From the NCBI GenBank assembly GCA_965230215.1, contig CBDDKN010000002.1, positions 1,054,001-1,118,000 on the forward strand: DNA of 64,000 bases, written 5' to 3'. Under the pieces are notes generated by a model. It was not told the DNA's origin. It searched no databases and was given only the letters and a program-made list of their open reading frames with translations. Positions 52,049 to 60,872 of the stretch are shown piece by piece (position 1 is the first letter of the stretch; every line of letters starts with the position of its first letter). This DNA comes from RFSX01 sp965230215 (GTDB taxonomy: Bacteria; Bacteroidota; Bacteroidia; Chitinophagales; Saprospiraceae). A program made the translations under genes and the position numbers.

Positions 52049-52812
52049 CCAACATATCTTTTGTGAAGATCACTTACCTTCTGATTAATCTCATTAAGCT
52101 GGTTTTCAATTTTTCCTGATGTTGGATTTTTTCGATCGCTAAAACTTAAGTGCGCATAGTATTGCCATACCTGCTCAACCTCATCATAATGCAACTCATA
52201 TGGCAGATAGAAATTATTATCAGAAATAAGGATTAATGAATTGTTCTCCTTGTTGTTTCTCAGCCTTTTATAAACAAGGCCATCCTTTTTGCTGATAACA
52301 ATGTATGTCTTATCGTCCTTGATCTCATTCAGATTTTCAATGAAAGAACAGATTATTATACTTCCAGATTCAATTGGGAGCATAGAATCACCAGTTATTT
52401 CAAATCCGCGATAGGTGCCTTCACCCAAGTTGGGAAAGCGAATTTTAGGAAGATCTTTTATGTATTCGGGGTTTTGGTAACTGTCCAGATATCCGGCTTC
52501 GGCTTTTGATTCGACCAATTCGATATTTCCTTCATTGTTCGGGTCAACAGTAATTGCAAGTACCTGAAGTTTATTTGTTTTGGCAACTTCAAATCTCTCC
52601 AGCGTTAAGTCTCTTTTTATGAGGTCTTCAACGCCTATATTAAAGTATTCGGCGATATTGATGAGCAGTGCTATATTCGGCTCTGTATTACCACGCTCAT
52701 AATCTCCAAGAGTGGTTCTGGGAATATCCAGAGCTTCAGACAGAGATTGCTGTGAAAGCTGGTGTTTCTTACGAAGGTGCTTGATGTTATTGCCTACCAA
52801 TGCTTTTTTCAA
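52042..52812 (-). CDS. XRE-type regulator with S24 (LexA/CI-like) self-cleaving domain
   Basis: 256 residues. An N-terminal helix-turn-helix (about 6-66, LSQQSLSEALDIPRTTLGDYERG) is joined by a linker to a peptidase S24 domain (about 100-215). The likely self-cleavage bond is A106-G107 (KAEAGYLD), and the catalytic pair is S143 (ITGDSMLPI) and K182 (VYKRL). This is the layout of phage CI and LexA-like repressors, which cut themselves on RecA activation. Starts at TTG 52812 or TTG 52800. Two GACGATAAA direct repeats lie in the upstream gap. It follows the SRAP gene by 54 nt. Confidence 0.85.
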   Translation of the reverse strand: MKKALVGNNIKHLRKKHQLSQQSLSEALDIPRTTLGDYERGNTEPNIALLINIAEYFNIGVEDLIKRDLTLERFEVAKTNKLQVLAITVDPNNEGNIELVESKAEAGYLDSYQNPEYIKDLPKIRFPNLGEGTYRGFEITGDSMLPIESGSIIICSFIENLNEIKDDKTYIVISKKDGLVYKRLRNNKENNSLILISDNNFYLPYELHYDEVEQVWQYYAHLSFSDRKNPTSGKIENQLNEINQKVSDLHKRYVGQ

Positions 52813-52829
52813 TAAAACTACGGCATTTG

Positions 52830-52860
52830 GACGATAAATTCAGAGATAATTGACGATAAA
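52830..52860. repeat. GACGATAAA direct repeats upstream of S24 regulator
   Basis: The 9-mer occurs at 52830-52838 and 52852-52860, 22 nt apart start to start, about two turns of DNA. On the minus strand it reads TTTATCGTC. It lies in the 54-nt gap between the SRAP and S24 genes, where an autoregulatory site would be expected. Confidence 0.4.
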
Positions 52861-52866
52861 GCCGTC

Positions 52867-53565
52867 TTAGAAAAGGGTGCCTTGTTCTCCTGCATCAGGT
52901 TCAATCAGTTGGGCATCGTTATTACTTACCTTATTTACTCTTGTAGATACACGATATGCCTTGAGCAGTTCTTCTGGATAGGGGGAGATGAGAGACAGGT
53001 GATCTTCAGATTTGAGATCGTTATCCAACCAAAGTTTTTCTTGTTCAGGTAATAGAATAGCAGGCATTCTGTCATGAATTTCTTTCACCATCTCATTGGG
53101 CTCTTGTGTGATGATGGTAAAGGATAGGATTTCATGTCCTTCACTAGAGCTCCATTTAGACCATAGTCCCGCAAAACTAAACACCTGTTCATCCTCACGG
53201 CAGATTCTATATGGTTCTTTGCCTTTATCTGTTTTTTTCCATTCATAGAAACCGTCAGCTGGTATCAGACAACGTTTGCGTTGAACAGCGGATTTGAATG
53301 TGGACTTTTCCATCAAGGTTTCCAGACGTGCATTGATCATCTTATATGAAATGCGGATGTCTTTGGCCCAAAAAGGAATAAACCCCCATCTTACAGCATT
53401 AAAGTGTTGGGTGTCTGAATTAAGAATAACAGGAAGAATATGCGAAGGTGCCACGTTATAGTTGGGTAAAGGGTTGTACCGTTCTAAGTCTTCAGAGTAG
53501 AATGTGGCTCCGAACCTTTCCTCTAGTTCCTTTTCTGTCTTATTTAGAGAAGACCTACCGCACAT
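52867..53565 (-). CDS. SRAP-family (YedK/HMCES) protein, abasic-site DNA crosslinker
   Basis: 232 residues, normal size. The catalytic Cys is residue 2 (MCGRSSLN), exposed after loss of Met. Other active-site residues are visible in KMINARLET (Asn), PADGFYEWKK (Glu) and IHDRMPAIL (His). SRAP proteins form a thiazolidine link with abasic sites in single-stranded DNA at stalled forks and shield them. Bacterial members are often SOS-induced, so the adjacent S24 repressor gene is suggestive. The upstream SPOR gene lies 9 nt away on the same strand. Confidence 0.93.
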   Translation of the reverse strand: MCGRSSLNKTEKELEERFGATFYSEDLERYNPLPNYNVAPSHILPVILNSDTQHFNAVRWGFIPFWAKDIRISYKMINARLETLMEKSTFKSAVQRKRCLIPADGFYEWKKTDKGKEPYRICREDEQVFSFAGLWSKWSSSEGHEILSFTIITQEPNEMVKEIHDRMPAILLPEQEKLWLDNDLKSEDHLSLISPYPEELLKAYRVSTRVNKVSNNDAQLIEPDAGEQGTLF

Positions 53566-53574
53566 TGCTGACTA

Positions 53575-54114
53575 TCAAGTTCGCTTTTTGACGTAGCAGT
53601 CAACTCCTTTTTGTTTTAACATGCTGGCAGACTGCAGGGCTGTATCATAATTTGAAAACCTCGATGCGACGACAGTGTGATATTGAGATCTGTCAAATAT
53701 GACAATCTCAGCATCAGTGTAGCCCAGGTTTTTCAGCTTTTTAACCATTTCATTGGCGTTCGCCTCAACAAGGTAGTTGCCGGATATCAACATAAATTGA
53801 CCACCAGAATTACTGCTTTTAGATACAGGCGTAGGATCGGTATTGCCACTTGCTGACGGATCCTTTTCGATGAGATTTTGTTCCAGTTCTTCGAAGCTCT
53901 CTTCAGTAGCAGTGTCCTCAAGGTATTCATCATCTTCAAAAAAGTCATCATCAGATACATCGATTATTTCCTCTTCAGGAATATCATCAAGTATTTCAAC
54001 CTGGCTTTCCTGTTCTGATGACTTGTTACTGCATGATTGAAGGAATGAACTCATCCAAAGATATACCAGGGAGAGTACTACAACGGAGACAATTATTTTG
54101 ATCAGTTTACTCAT
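53575..54114 (-). CDS. Membrane-anchored SPOR-domain protein
   Basis: 179 residues. One N-terminal membrane helix (about 5-25, with a Cys at about 28 that might instead be a lipobox), an acidic, low-complexity linker (about 30-85, rich in Asp/Glu) and a C-terminal SPOR domain (about 105-178) with GGQFMLISGNYLVEANANEMVKKL and HTVVASRFSNYDTALQSASML. SPOR domains bind peptidoglycan strands lacking stem peptides at the division site. It ends 9 nt before the SRAP gene, an odd pairing that may reflect only shared transcription. Confidence 0.8.
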   Translation of the reverse strand: MSKLIKIIVSVVVLSLVYLWMSSFLQSCSNKSSEQESQVEILDDIPEEEIIDVSDDDFFEDDEYLEDTATEESFEELEQNLIEKDPSASGNTDPTPVSKSSNSGGQFMLISGNYLVEANANEMVKKLKNLGYTDAEIVIFDRSQYHTVVASRFSNYDTALQSASMLKQKGVDCYVKKRT

Positions 54115-54284
54115 GATTTATATAATATATTACAAAAATACGCAATATTTAAAAAAATGATATTCAATTTAATACAATTATAACGTTATGTAAAGCAAAA
54201 TGTGATAATTGAGATTTATGTTTTGACGAATGATATGCATATCTTTTGATGAGGATGGTTTATCATATTCAATAAATATCAAGT

Positions 54285-55907
54285 ATGCGAAGGGCCTTTT
54301 TCATTATTTTCTTTTTCATTTTTATTTCAACCGGACTTCTGATATTCTATGTCGACAGCGGATTTGTCTGGTCTTTGTTGATAAGTATTCCAGTATTTTT
54401 TCTTGGGGTTTCGGACGTAGTTCAAAGGAAACAAGCCATCAGAAGGAACTTCCCTGTTTTGGGTTGGTCCAGATATTTGTCTGAATGGGCCCGACCCAAG
54501 GTGTACCAATATTTTGTTGAACCTGACACGGACGGACGACCATTCACGCGACTGAAACGAAATATCGTTTATCAGAGAGCAAAACAACAGTTAGACACAG
54601 AACCTTTTGGGACCCAACTCAATGTTTATGCAGAGGGGTACGAGTGGATGAACCACAGTATAAACGCCAAAGATCCAAAAGAATTAGATCAGCACCCCAG
54701 TGTGCTGGTGGGTTCAAGGCAGTGTGAACGCAAATACAAATGCAGCATACTGAATGTTTCAGCTATGAGCTTTGGTTCCCTTAGTAAGAATGCCATTATG
54801 GCTCTAAATGGTGGGGCAGCAATCGGTGGATTTGCACATAATACAGGAGAAGGAGGGGTATCTCCTTATCACCTTGAATATGGAGGGGACCTTATTTATC
54901 AAATGGGAACAGGATATTTTGGTTGTAGGTCATCGGAAGGAAACTTTGATCCAGAGCTTTTTAGAAAGCTTAGTTCTGATGACCGCATTAAGATGATTGA
55001 GATCAAACTGTCTCAAGGTGCCAAGCCAGGGCATGGTGGCATTCTGCCCGCAAGAAAGGTTACAGCTGAAATAGCTGCAATAAGGAATATTGAACCCTAT
55101 AAAGATGTGTTGTCACCACCATATCATAGAAAGTTCAACACACCAAGTGGATTACTGGCCTTTGTAAAAGAGTGCCGGGACTTATCTGGATCAAAACCTG
55201 TAGGATTCAAATTGTGCATAGGACACAAATATGAGTTTATCGCCATCTGCAAAGCGATTATTAAGACAGGCATCGTTCCGGACTTTATTACGATAGATGG
55301 TGGTGAAGGGGGAACTGGAGCGGCCCCTATGGAGTTCAGTAATTCTGTAGGTACACCCGCAAGGGAGGGGCTAGCCTTTGCTTACAATGCGCTTGTTGGT
55401 TTTAACCTGAAGAAGGAAATCGCATTGTTTTACAGTGGTAAAATTATTTCAGGCTTTGATATATTCAGGGCCATCTCCTTAGGTGCTGATGCCTGTTACT
55501 CTGCTCGAGCAATGATGTTAGCTGTGGGTTGTATACAAGCACTTGAATGTAATAAGAACACATGTCCAACAGGTGTGGCGACACAAGATCCTGCCTTGAT
55601 TAAGGGATTGGTAGTAGAAGATAAGAAGCATAGGGTTGCAAGATACCATGAGGAGACAGTACATGCGTTTGTTGAGTTGATGGCAGCCGCAGGTTTAGAT
55701 GAGGCAGAGAAGATCAATCGAAGCCACATCTACCAGCGCATAGATGAACATGTTTCGAAGAGTTATTATCGCCTTTATCCTTACATAACAGAGTCTTGTC
55801 TGTTGGAGGAGTCATCCATTCCAGCGGCATGGAAGACGCATGTTGCTTTGGCTGATCCCGATAGTTTTGAGCCGCGATTTCAATCGGTATTCATCAATGA
55901 GGATTGA
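54285..55907 (+). CDS. Membrane-anchored FMN-binding glutamate synthase-like protein
   Basis: 540 residues. Two hydrophobic N-terminal helices (about 5-45) precede a GltS central-type domain (about 90-500) with the FMN-binding blocks SFGSLSKNAIMALNGGA, NTGEGG, KPGHGGILP and DGGEGGTGAAP. The 3Fe-4S cysteine spacing is kept: C416-x5-C422-x4-C427 (GCIQALECNKNTCPTG). The glutaminase domain, FMN-to-NADPH subunit and C-terminal GXGXG domain of true glutamate synthase are absent, so it cannot use glutamine alone. The real substrate is unknown. Confidence 0.85.
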   Translation: MRRAFFIIFFFIFISTGLLIFYVDSGFVWSLLISIPVFFLGVSDVVQRKQAIRRNFPVLGWSRYLSEWARPKVYQYFVEPDTDGRPFTRLKRNIVYQRAKQQLDTEPFGTQLNVYAEGYEWMNHSINAKDPKELDQHPSVLVGSRQCERKYKCSILNVSAMSFGSLSKNAIMALNGGAAIGGFAHNTGEGGVSPYHLEYGGDLIYQMGTGYFGCRSSEGNFDPELFRKLSSDDRIKMIEIKLSQGAKPGHGGILPARKVTAEIAAIRNIEPYKDVLSPPYHRKFNTPSGLLAFVKECRDLSGSKPVGFKLCIGHKYEFIAICKAIIKTGIVPDFITIDGGEGGTGAAPMEFSNSVGTPAREGLAFAYNALVGFNLKKEIALFYSGKIISGFDIFRAISLGADACYSARAMMLAVGCIQALECNKNTCPTGVATQDPALIKGLVVEDKKHRVARYHEETVHAFVELMAAAGLDEAEKINRSHIYQRIDEHVSKSYYRLYPYITESCLLEESSIPAAWKTHVALADPDSFEPRFQSVFINED

Positions 55908-56004
55908 ATCTATTAGAGTAAATGAATAATCAAAACATTGTTAATGAACTTATAAAGTTGATTATTGTACAATGAGATTACTGTATTTTACCCATTATTG
56001 AACT

Positions 56005-56517
56005 ATGGAAATCAGTCGCCCTATAGGTCTAATGATATGTTTTCTAGTGATGTTGTTTTGTTCATGTGATTACTATATCATCAATGATTACAAGGACCAT
56101 ATTGGTGTTGTGAAAGAGTCAGAGTATGAAACAGGTGATTTCAGTCCTTGTTTTCCAGAAAAGATATTCCCCTATTACTATGGTAGAGAAACGGCAGGCT
56201 TCAAAGAAGGGAAAGATTCGCTTCGGCAATATATAAGAATGGGTTATAACAACCAGGGCATTGAAAATGGCAGTGGTTATATCACCATCAGGTTCATTAT
56301 TAATTGTAAAGGCCAGGCTGGCTTATATGAATTGAGGCAGGTTGGCCTAGATTTTAAACCTAAGAAGTTTAATCCGGCAATTGTAGAGCAGATTGAAGAA
56401 TTGGTTATGGGAATAGATGCTTGGCAAGCCATTGAGTTCTACGGAGATCGTTATGATAGCTTTTATCATTTAAGTTTTAAAATAAGGGATGGTGAGATTG
56501 AAGAAATACTTCCTTAG
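56005..56517 (+). CDS. Small lipoprotein with a TonB-C-like end (tentative)
   Basis: 170 residues. Lipobox FCSC puts the lipidated Cys at about 21. The C-terminal part (about 92-165: GYITIRFIINCKGQAGLYEL, NPAIVEQIEELVMGIDAWQAIEF) has the strand-helix-strand pattern of TonB C-terminal-like domains, but without the typical YP motif. It shows no membrane helix apart from the leader. Function unknown. Its end overlaps the next lipoprotein gene by 29 nt. Confidence 0.55.
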   Translation: MEISRPIGLMICFLVMLFCSCDYYIINDYKDHIGVVKESEYETGDFSPCFPEKIFPYYYGRETAGFKEGKDSLRQYIRMGYNNQGIENGSGYITIRFIINCKGQAGLYELRQVGLDFKPKKFNPAIVEQIEELVMGIDAWQAIEFYGDRYDSFYHLSFKIRDGEIEEILP

Positions 56518-57361
56518 TGTAGCGATGTTAAGCATTGTTGCTTTGACATCTTGTGTAAAGTTGTCAAATGAATCCTTCAGGCATTTGAGCATTGATGAAA
56601 GGAGGAGTCTGTCAGCAGAATATACGCAGCTTGCAAAGCGGCTCGAATCGGGCTCCCCAAAGAATATGCAATTACTGGACAAAGCGGTTCGGATTAATCC
56701 ACAAAATGATCTTGCGTGGAGAGAACTGGCATTACCTTATCTATACGCGGGTATGTTTGAGGAATGGCATAAATACATTTCCAAAGCTATAGAATTGAAC
56801 CCTGAAGCCTGGCAGGCTTGGCGTGGCTATGATCGTTTGTTTTATTTCCGCGATTATGCAGGAGCTTTGTTTGATTTGGATGCGACCGACACATTAACTC
56901 GGGGGCAGGTTGATTATCCGCAGAACATAAGTGTGGACTATCTGCGTGGGCTTTGCTATATGGGTATGAAGGATTACAATTATGCCATTGAATATTTTGA
57001 AAAGCACATTGTTGAAGAAAGTGAAAAGGTAGGTGACGCCTATGTAGACGAAGCGGTTTTTTTATATATGGGATTGATCAAAATTGAGCAGGGCTTGCTC
57101 CAGGAAGCGCTTAAGCAATTTGATAGGGGTCAGAAGTATGAAGATAGCTTTGCAGATTTTCACTTTCACAGAGCCCGAATATATTGTATTCTGGACGAGG
57201 CCGAGAAAGCGAAAGAGGAATTGGAATTAGCAAAGCAAAAGTTTGCTGATGAAAACAGACTAAGAGGATACAGATATGAGGCAATAGGTCAATTGTACAG
57301 ATCCGATTACGAGCTTTTAGAAGAACAAATAGACTTTTCGCTTACCACTGCAGCCAGTTAA
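56489..57361 (+). CDS. TPR-repeat lipoprotein
   Basis: 290 residues. The lipobox ALTSC predicts lipidation at residue 22. The rest is a helical TPR array (about 45-275) with NPQNDLAWRELALPYLYAGMFEEW, RGLCYMGMKDYNYAIEYFEKH and FADFHFHRARIYCILDEAEKAKEEL as typical units. ATG at 56489 overlaps the previous gene by 29 nt. TPR lipoproteins often act as scaffolds for envelope complexes; the partner is unknown. A separate gene cluster (M20 and S37 peptidases) begins 56 nt downstream. Confidence 0.75.
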   Translation: MVRLKKYFLSVAMLSIVALTSCVKLSNESFRHLSIDERRSLSAEYTQLAKRLESGSPKNMQLLDKAVRINPQNDLAWRELALPYLYAGMFEEWHKYISKAIELNPEAWQAWRGYDRLFYFRDYAGALFDLDATDTLTRGQVDYPQNISVDYLRGLCYMGMKDYNYAIEYFEKHIVEESEKVGDAYVDEAVFLYMGLIKIEQGLLQEALKQFDRGQKYEDSFADFHFHRARIYCILDEAEKAKEELELAKQKFADENRLRGYRYEAIGQLYRSDYELLEEQIDFSLTTAAS

Positions 57362-57417
57362 TTTGGGTGCTTCTTTATTTCTATTCACTTATATTTATGC
57401 TCATCTGAAATCGCACT

Positions 57418-58722
57418 ATGAAGCAAATAATAATTTTCTTTTTCATTTTATCATCTGTACAAGTTCAATCACAAAACACACATTATTCTCTGGTTGATAG
57501 GTATGCACAGGAGCTTGAGAAGACCATCATAGATTTGCGCAGGTCTTTCCACCAATTTCCGGAGTTGTCAAATCGAGAGTTTGAAACCTCTAAGAAAATA
57601 GCAGACATTATGCGTCAGATGGGTTTTCAGGTTGAGTCTGGCGTAGCAGGTACAGGAGTTGTCGCACTACTGGATACAGGCAGGCCAGGTCCTACTGTTG
57701 CTTTAAGGGCAGATATTGACGGCTTACCTATAACAGAAAACCCCAATGTTCCTTTTGCATCTTCTGTTAAAACGCAATTTTTGGGTGAAGATGTAGGTGT
57801 GATGCATGCTTGTGGCCATGATGCGCATATAGCCATGTTGATAGGATCTGCCAATATAATAAAACGGCTAAGTGGTGAATTTGGTGGTCGGGTTGTATTT
57901 ATTTTTCAACCAGCAGAGGAGGGTCCACCTCCCGGAGAGGAAGGAGGTGCAAAGCTCATGATAAAAGAGGGTGTCCTGGAAAAGTATGATGTTGATGTAA
58001 TCTTTGGCCAACATATAAGATCCATGATTGATGTAGGAACAATCAGGTATAAGGTTGGGGGCTTGATGGCAAGCGCCAACAGGTTTACTGTCAAAATAAA
58101 GGGAAAGCCTTCTCATGGATCTGCCCCATGGTCAAGCGTCGATCCTGTGACGGTTTCCGCGCAGGTGATCTTAGCACTGCAAACTATCGTCAGCAGGCAG
58201 ATGAACATTTCGCGAGAGCCAGTAGTGATTAGTATTGGAAAAATAAACGGTGGGGTAAGAAACAATATTATTCCTTCAGAAGTTGAGATGATTGGAACAA
58301 TCAGAACACTCGATCCTGAGATGCAGCAGGACGTGCATCAACGTATTGTACGAACCGTTCAGAATATTGCAGCAAGTGCAGGTGCAGAGGCTGAGGTGGT
58401 TATCGAAGATGGCATTCCCGTCGTTATGAATAATCCTGAATTGACAAGACAGATGCTTCCTTCTCTAGAGGCATCAGCAGGCAAGCAAAATGTTGTTGTT
58501 ACCAAAGCGGTAACGATAGCAGAGGATTTCTCATTTTTTGCACAAGAGGTTCCTGGTTTGTATTTTTTACTTGGTGCCAAACCAAAAGATCTCTCCGTCT
58601 TTGATGCTAGCCAACATCACACACCGGATTTTTACATTGACGAATCCTCAATGTTGTTAGGAATGAAGGCTATGGCCAACCTGGCAATTGACTATTTGAA
58701 AAATAACAATTCAAACAAATAA
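57418..58722 (+). CDS. Secreted M20 family amidohydrolase
   Basis: 434 residues. Signal peptide (cleavage after about 19). The M20 metallopeptidase/amidohydrolase fold is shown by RRSFHQFPELSNREFETSKKI, MHACGHDAHIAMLIG with zinc ligands, the Glu pair in FIFQPAEEGPPPGEEGGAKLM, and the final HHTPDF. The HACGHDAH form is that of IAA-amino-acid/hippurate/N-acyl amino acid hydrolases, which release an acyl group from an amino acid. Being secreted suggests peptide or acyl-amino-acid scavenging. The S37 peptidase gene begins 1 nt after its stop. Confidence 0.9.
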   Translation: MKQIIIFFFILSSVQVQSQNTHYSLVDRYAQELEKTIIDLRRSFHQFPELSNREFETSKKIADIMRQMGFQVESGVAGTGVVALLDTGRPGPTVALRADIDGLPITENPNVPFASSVKTQFLGEDVGVMHACGHDAHIAMLIGSANIIKRLSGEFGGRVVFIFQPAEEGPPPGEEGGAKLMIKEGVLEKYDVDVIFGQHIRSMIDVGTIRYKVGGLMASANRFTVKIKGKPSHGSAPWSSVDPVTVSAQVILALQTIVSRQMNISREPVVISIGKINGGVRNNIIPSEVEMIGTIRTLDPEMQQDVHQRIVRTVQNIAASAGAEAEVVIEDGIPVVMNNPELTRQMLPSLEASAGKQNVVVTKAVTIAEDFSFFAQEVPGLYFLLGAKPKDLSVFDASQHHTPDFYIDESSMLLGMKAMANLAIDYLKNNNSNK

Positions 58723-58723
58723 G

Positions 58724-60013
58724 ATGAAAGGACGAATAATAACAGCATTAGCAATGCTCCTTTGTATTGCTGTCAGTCTACAATCTCAGGATGGCATAGA
58801 AATGAAGCTTTTTGAGTTGCCAGATGTCATTTTTAAAAAGATAGATACCCCAGATGCATACACATCAGCCTATGAGCTTAAAATTCGTCAAGCTATAGAT
58901 CACACGAATCCAGATAAGGGATATTTCTATCAAAGGGCTTATTTAAGTCATCTCGATTTTAGCGCACCCACAGTGATTGTTACGAACGGATATGGACGTC
59001 CAAGTAACAACGTCACGGAACTAGCGAGACTTGTCGGCGCTAATCAAATAAATGTTGAGCATAGATACTTTTTGGAATCCTGTCCGGACTCTATGGATTA
59101 TGAATACCTGAACTTTGAGCAGGTTGCTGCTGATTTACATCACATCAACACATTGTTCAGAAACCTGTATGATGGCCCATGGTTGGCTTCAGGCATCAGT
59201 AAGGGGGGAACCACATGTATTTTCTACAGATACTTTTACCCAGACGATGTTGATGTCAGTGTGCCATACGTGGCGCCGGTGAATCTTGATGTTGCCGACG
59301 AACGTCTGTATACTTTTCAGGATACCATTGGATCTGATGATTGTCGCCAGCGTATATATAATTATCAGAGACACATGCTTGAAAACGCAGATAGTTATAA
59401 GCCATTTTTAAAGTGGTATGCAAAAGGTGCCGGTCTGGAGTTCAATTATCTAAGTTTTGATGAAGCTTATGAGTATGCAGTATTGGAATACCCATTTTCT
59501 TTTTGGCAATATGGCCACAACTGTGCTGCTATTCCCAACCGCGAAGCGGACATGCATGTGCAGATGCAGCACCTTATGGATTTGGTAGGACTACAATTTT
59601 ATTCTGATGCAGATATGGAGGCATATGCTTCACATTATTATCAATCAGGAACTCAGATGGGATATTACGGATATGAGACAGACGATTTTGAAGGCTTGCT
59701 AAAATACTTACCATATTCTCCTGAACCTTCGGCCGTATTTATGCCCAATAAGATGGAGGCGGAATTTGATGGTAGCTTAACACGGAAGGTATTTGAATGG
59801 ACCAAGTCGGCCAATAATATGATATACATCAATGGTGCTCTTGATACCTGGTCTGCTACGGCAGCACCACCTTCAAGCGAGAATAATTCTTTGTATTATT
59901 TTCTTGAGGGCATGCATCATGCTACAGCCCGCATACGCAATATGAATCAGAGTGATAAAGACAGATTGGTTTCTTCTCTTGAAGAATGGTTGGGCGTTCA
60001 GATCAATGAATAA
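58724..60013 (+). CDS. Secreted S37-type tripeptidyl/prolyl aminopeptidase
   Basis: 429 residues with signal peptide (cleavage after about 21). An alpha/beta hydrolase of the S37 (PS-10 tripeptidyl aminopeptidase) type. The YFYQRAYLSH and VTNGYGRP segments, NVEHRYF (near 108), the nucleophile in LASGISKGGTTCIF (Ser about 158) and the final GMHHATARI (catalytic His) mark the triad regions. The adjoining M20 hydrolase gene shares its transcript (1 nt gap), so the pair may degrade peptides outside the cell. Its end overlaps that of the converging FkbM gene by 11 nt. Confidence 0.85.
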   Translation: MKGRIITALAMLLCIAVSLQSQDGIEMKLFELPDVIFKKIDTPDAYTSAYELKIRQAIDHTNPDKGYFYQRAYLSHLDFSAPTVIVTNGYGRPSNNVTELARLVGANQINVEHRYFLESCPDSMDYEYLNFEQVAADLHHINTLFRNLYDGPWLASGISKGGTTCIFYRYFYPDDVDVSVPYVAPVNLDVADERLYTFQDTIGSDDCRQRIYNYQRHMLENADSYKPFLKWYAKGAGLEFNYLSFDEAYEYAVLEYPFSFWQYGHNCAAIPNREADMHVQMQHLMDLVGLQFYSDADMEAYASHYYQSGTQMGYYGYETDDFEGLLKYLPYSPEPSAVFMPNKMEAEFDGSLTRKVFEWTKSANNMIYINGALDTWSATAAPPSSENNSLYYFLEGMHHATARIRNMNQSDKDRLVSSLEEWLGVQINE

Positions 60014-60848
60014 ACTTTTTGAGTGATGCTATTGGCATTTTATCATGTATTATCACCAGGTCGATGGCCTCAATTGTTTTGGGAAGAATAAACTTGAATG
60101 TATTCAATGCCTGGAGCCTGTTAGATTTTTTATCAACTACAAAAATCTTATAACCCATTGATAAGATGGGATTAAGCAAGTCTTTAAGATTTTCAGAATT
60201 ATAATTGCTGGAAATTATTTCCAGGATTATAAAGGGCTTGTGCTTTTGTATGAGGGCATAAGAAGAGCTTATCACTTGCGCTTCAGACCCTTCAACATCA
60301 ATCTTAAGAATACAGTTATTGAATTCATATTGTGGATATTTATTAAATATATCGGCAAGCGTATTGCATTCCGTTATCTGGTAACTTTTAATCTTAAATG
60401 GTCCGGGCACAAGACTTGCTGTTCTGTCAGTTAAATCATCAAAGTGCAAATTCAGTTTCTGGCTTCCTTTGATATCTGTGATTGCGCAATTAAGAATATC
60501 ACATAATTGCATCTTATTTTCTTCTACCAGTTGACTGGTGTATTGATATGCTTTTTCAAGGGGCTCTATGCCTATATAGGGATTCTTTGGGAAGTATGCT
60601 TTCCATTTTAAAAGGCTTTGTCCGGTGTTGGCTCCCAAATCAATCAAAGGGGTGTTGTTGGGAAGTTGTAAAAGGGAGAACAGATCCATCATCCATAGTT
60701 CATCCATGCGATGATTATTGATGCCTATACTTTTATTGATGGGTACCCTAAAAGATCTGTTATTGATACTTAGCTTAAGATCTAAGTTGAGGCGATTTAA
60801 AACACCTGTTTTTTCGAGAATCTTTATTATAAAAGCTTTGAAATTCAT
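60003..60848 (-). CDS. FkbM family methyltransferase
   Basis: About 281 residues from ATG 60848 (ATG 60872 in frame adds eight residues). A SAM-dependent Rossmann methyltransferase with LIDLGANTGQSLLKWKAYFP (SAM site near 50-70 in this numbering), IGIEPLEKAYQYTSQL and the FkbM hallmark LKIDVEGSEAQVI (near 185). FkbM enzymes O-methylate sugars, polyketides or surface glycans. No signal peptide. It could modify the polysaccharide made elsewhere, but no glycan gene is adjacent. Its end overlaps that of the S37 peptidase gene by 11 nt. Confidence 0.87.
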   Translation of the reverse strand: MNFKAFIIKILEKTGVLNRLNLDLKLSINNRSFRVPINKSIGINNHRMDELWMMDLFSLLQLPNNTPLIDLGANTGQSLLKWKAYFPKNPYIGIEPLEKAYQYTSQLVEENKMQLCDILNCAITDIKGSQKLNLHFDDLTDRTASLVPGPFKIKSYQITECNTLADIFNKYPQYEFNNCILKIDVEGSEAQVISSSYALIQKHKPFIILEIISSNYNSENLKDLLNPILSMGYKIFVVDKKSNRLQALNTFKFILPKTIEAIDLVIIHDKMPIASLKKFIH

Positions 60849-60872
60849 GTAAACAGGGTGTTTTAATGGCAT

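Noticed and set aside
54232..54243. 12-bp palindrome GATATGCATATC before the FMN-binding glutamate synthase-like gene
   Set aside because: About one such perfect 12-mer is expected by chance in the intergenic DNA of this window, and no promoter or gene pairing supports it.
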